Origin: DT-110 sp030148525
GTDB taxonomy: Bacteria; Bacteroidota; Bacteroidia; Chitinophagales; Saprospiraceae
DNA: 64,000 bases
Reading direction: 5' to 3'
Assembly: GCA_965227445.1 (NCBI GenBank)
Contig: OZ245751.1
Coordinates: 4,340,001-4,404,000 of the forward strand
Shown: piece after piece, positions 63,486-64,000 of the stretch
How positions within the stretch are numbered: position 1 is the first letter of the stretch
Layout of the letters: each line of letters opens with the position of its first letter
The notes under the pieces: generated by a model
Seen by the model: only the letters and a program-made list of their open reading frames with translations
Told to the model about the DNA's origin: nothing
The model's database searches: none
Position numbers and translations under genes: made by a program

Positions 63486-63884
63486 TTACCACCACGCCAC
63501 CAATCGAAGGCCGATCAGTCCGCCCCAATCCTGACAAAAGAGCCGAACATCGTTGAGTACCAATTGATCGAACAGTCTGTTGGTCCAGTTGAGGTGGGCC
63601 TGGTAGGAGTAATTGCTTTGTTGGGTGGGTTTATCGGATTTACCAAAGCCAATCAGGTCGGGAGCGATGGTGCGGAAACCGGCATCTGCCAGGGGCGGGA
63701 TCATATGACGATACAGGTAGCACCAACCGGGCTCGCCGTGCAATAGAAGTACTACGGCGCCATCGCGGGGGCCTTCGTCGAGGTAGTGCATGCGAAGCCC
63801 GTCCCCAACGTCCAGGTAATGGGAATCAAAGGGAAAGTCGGGCAGATCAGCGAATCGATCTTCAGGTGTGCGAAGGACTTTCAT
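63486..63884 (-). pseudogene. Truncated haloalkane dehalogenase (N-terminal fragment)
   Basis: 132 residues that match the N-terminal half of haloalkane dehalogenases: DVGDGLRMHYLDEGP, LLLHGEPGWCYLYRHMIPPLA, FRTIAPDLIGFGKSDKP, and the nucleophile region LFCQDWGGLIGLRLVA. Family members are about 300 residues; here the frame stops right after RLVA (followed by WW and stop). The catalytic His and acid, and the halide-binding helices, are missing. The 3' end abuts the convergent hydrolase stop with 2 bp between, as if a deletion joined the two genes. Confidence 0.85.
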
Positions 63885-63913
63885 AGCTCATTTTTTAGCG
63901 GAAGCGAAATGAA

Positions 63914-64000
63914 TCACCCCTGGGTCTGCCCACTGACGGTGTCGCGATTCCCCCAATAGATCAGCACAATGGCCGTACCGAACATGATCAGGCTGTAGAT
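63914..64000 (-). CDS. C-terminal end of a membrane protein (partial)
   Basis: An open minus-strand frame enters from the right edge and ends at a TGA (63916-63914). The 28 visible residues are IYSLIMFGTAIVLIYWGNR then DTVSGQTQG: a final membrane helix and a short hydrophilic tail. The family cannot be told from this. Confidence 0.55.
   Translation of the reverse strand: MYSLIMFGTAIVLIYWGNRDTVSGQTQG

Overview
The window looks like chromosomal DNA of a member of the Bacteroidota, most likely a Saprospiria/Lewinella-type marine bacterium. The evidence is a secreted M36 peptidase with a C-terminal type IX secretion sorting domain, several Bacteroidota-type promoters (TTTG or TTG, 19-20 bases, TAnnTTTG), lipoproteins with typical lipoboxes, and an N-terminal domain resembling effector-associated domain 11, which is common in Saprospiria. 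Most of the content is housekeeping. No phage, transposase or CRISPR array was seen.

Layout. 1-5.6 kb: a partial secreted propeller-like protein, a helical unknown, and tandem GNAT-like paralogues preceded by a large heptanucleotide array. 5.6-12.4 kb: ftsK, a small thiamine-binding-like protein, a class V aminotransferase overlapping a RimJ/RimL-type acetyltransferase, an S24-type regulator, and rlmB. 12.6-25 kb: the M36 peptidase, an EAD11-like membrane protein, arginase with a small membrane protein, a PAS histidine kinase with a receiver-only regulator, 3-hydroxyacyl-CoA dehydrogenase, folB, a glutaryl-CoA-type acyl-CoA dehydrogenase, and an OmpA-family protein. 25-39 kb: pabB and aroA (convergent, overlapping stops), phoH, a SAM hydroxide adenosyltransferase, an ABM-domain protein and aroB in a row, PBP1A, a HEAT-repeat/cyclophilin lipoprotein with gcvT, a GbsR/MarR regulator, and serA. 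Chorismate-linked genes (aroA, aroB, pabB, folB) cluster loosely here. 40-47.7 kb: cvpA, a YhhN-family protein, a membrane protein, then a complete minus-strand rRNA operon (16S, tRNA-Ile, tRNA-Ala, 23S, 5S) with three tandem promoter-like sites upstream. 47.9-64 kb: serC, a YgjP-type metallopeptidase, the rpsF-rpsR-rplI operon, a possible carbohydrate/organic-acid cluster (glycosidase-like lipoprotein, HpcH/HpaI aldolase, SSS symporter, two related amidotransferase-like proteins), a pentapeptide-repeat protein divergent from an MFS exporter, MscS, an AraC regulator, a serine beta-lactamase-like hydrolase, and a truncated haloalkane dehalogenase.

The most unusual feature is a set of intergenic short tandem arrays with a strict 7-bp (sometimes 6-bp) period. 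Unit families differ (GTGARCC, TTGAGGT/GTGAGGT, AATGCTC, TCGGAAA, CAGTnnn, TTAACC), but the period is shared. Many arrays flip orientation midway and so form long hairpins. They sit at gene 3' ends, sometimes supply stop codons or C-terminal residues, and one lies between the two tRNAs of the rRNA operon. A second repeated signal is the short hairpin core GCTTTCGCnAAAA, seen about a dozen times, three times 21-23 bases before a start codon. It is also the core of a larger two-copy palindromic element. These repeats are the best candidates for undescribed biology here.
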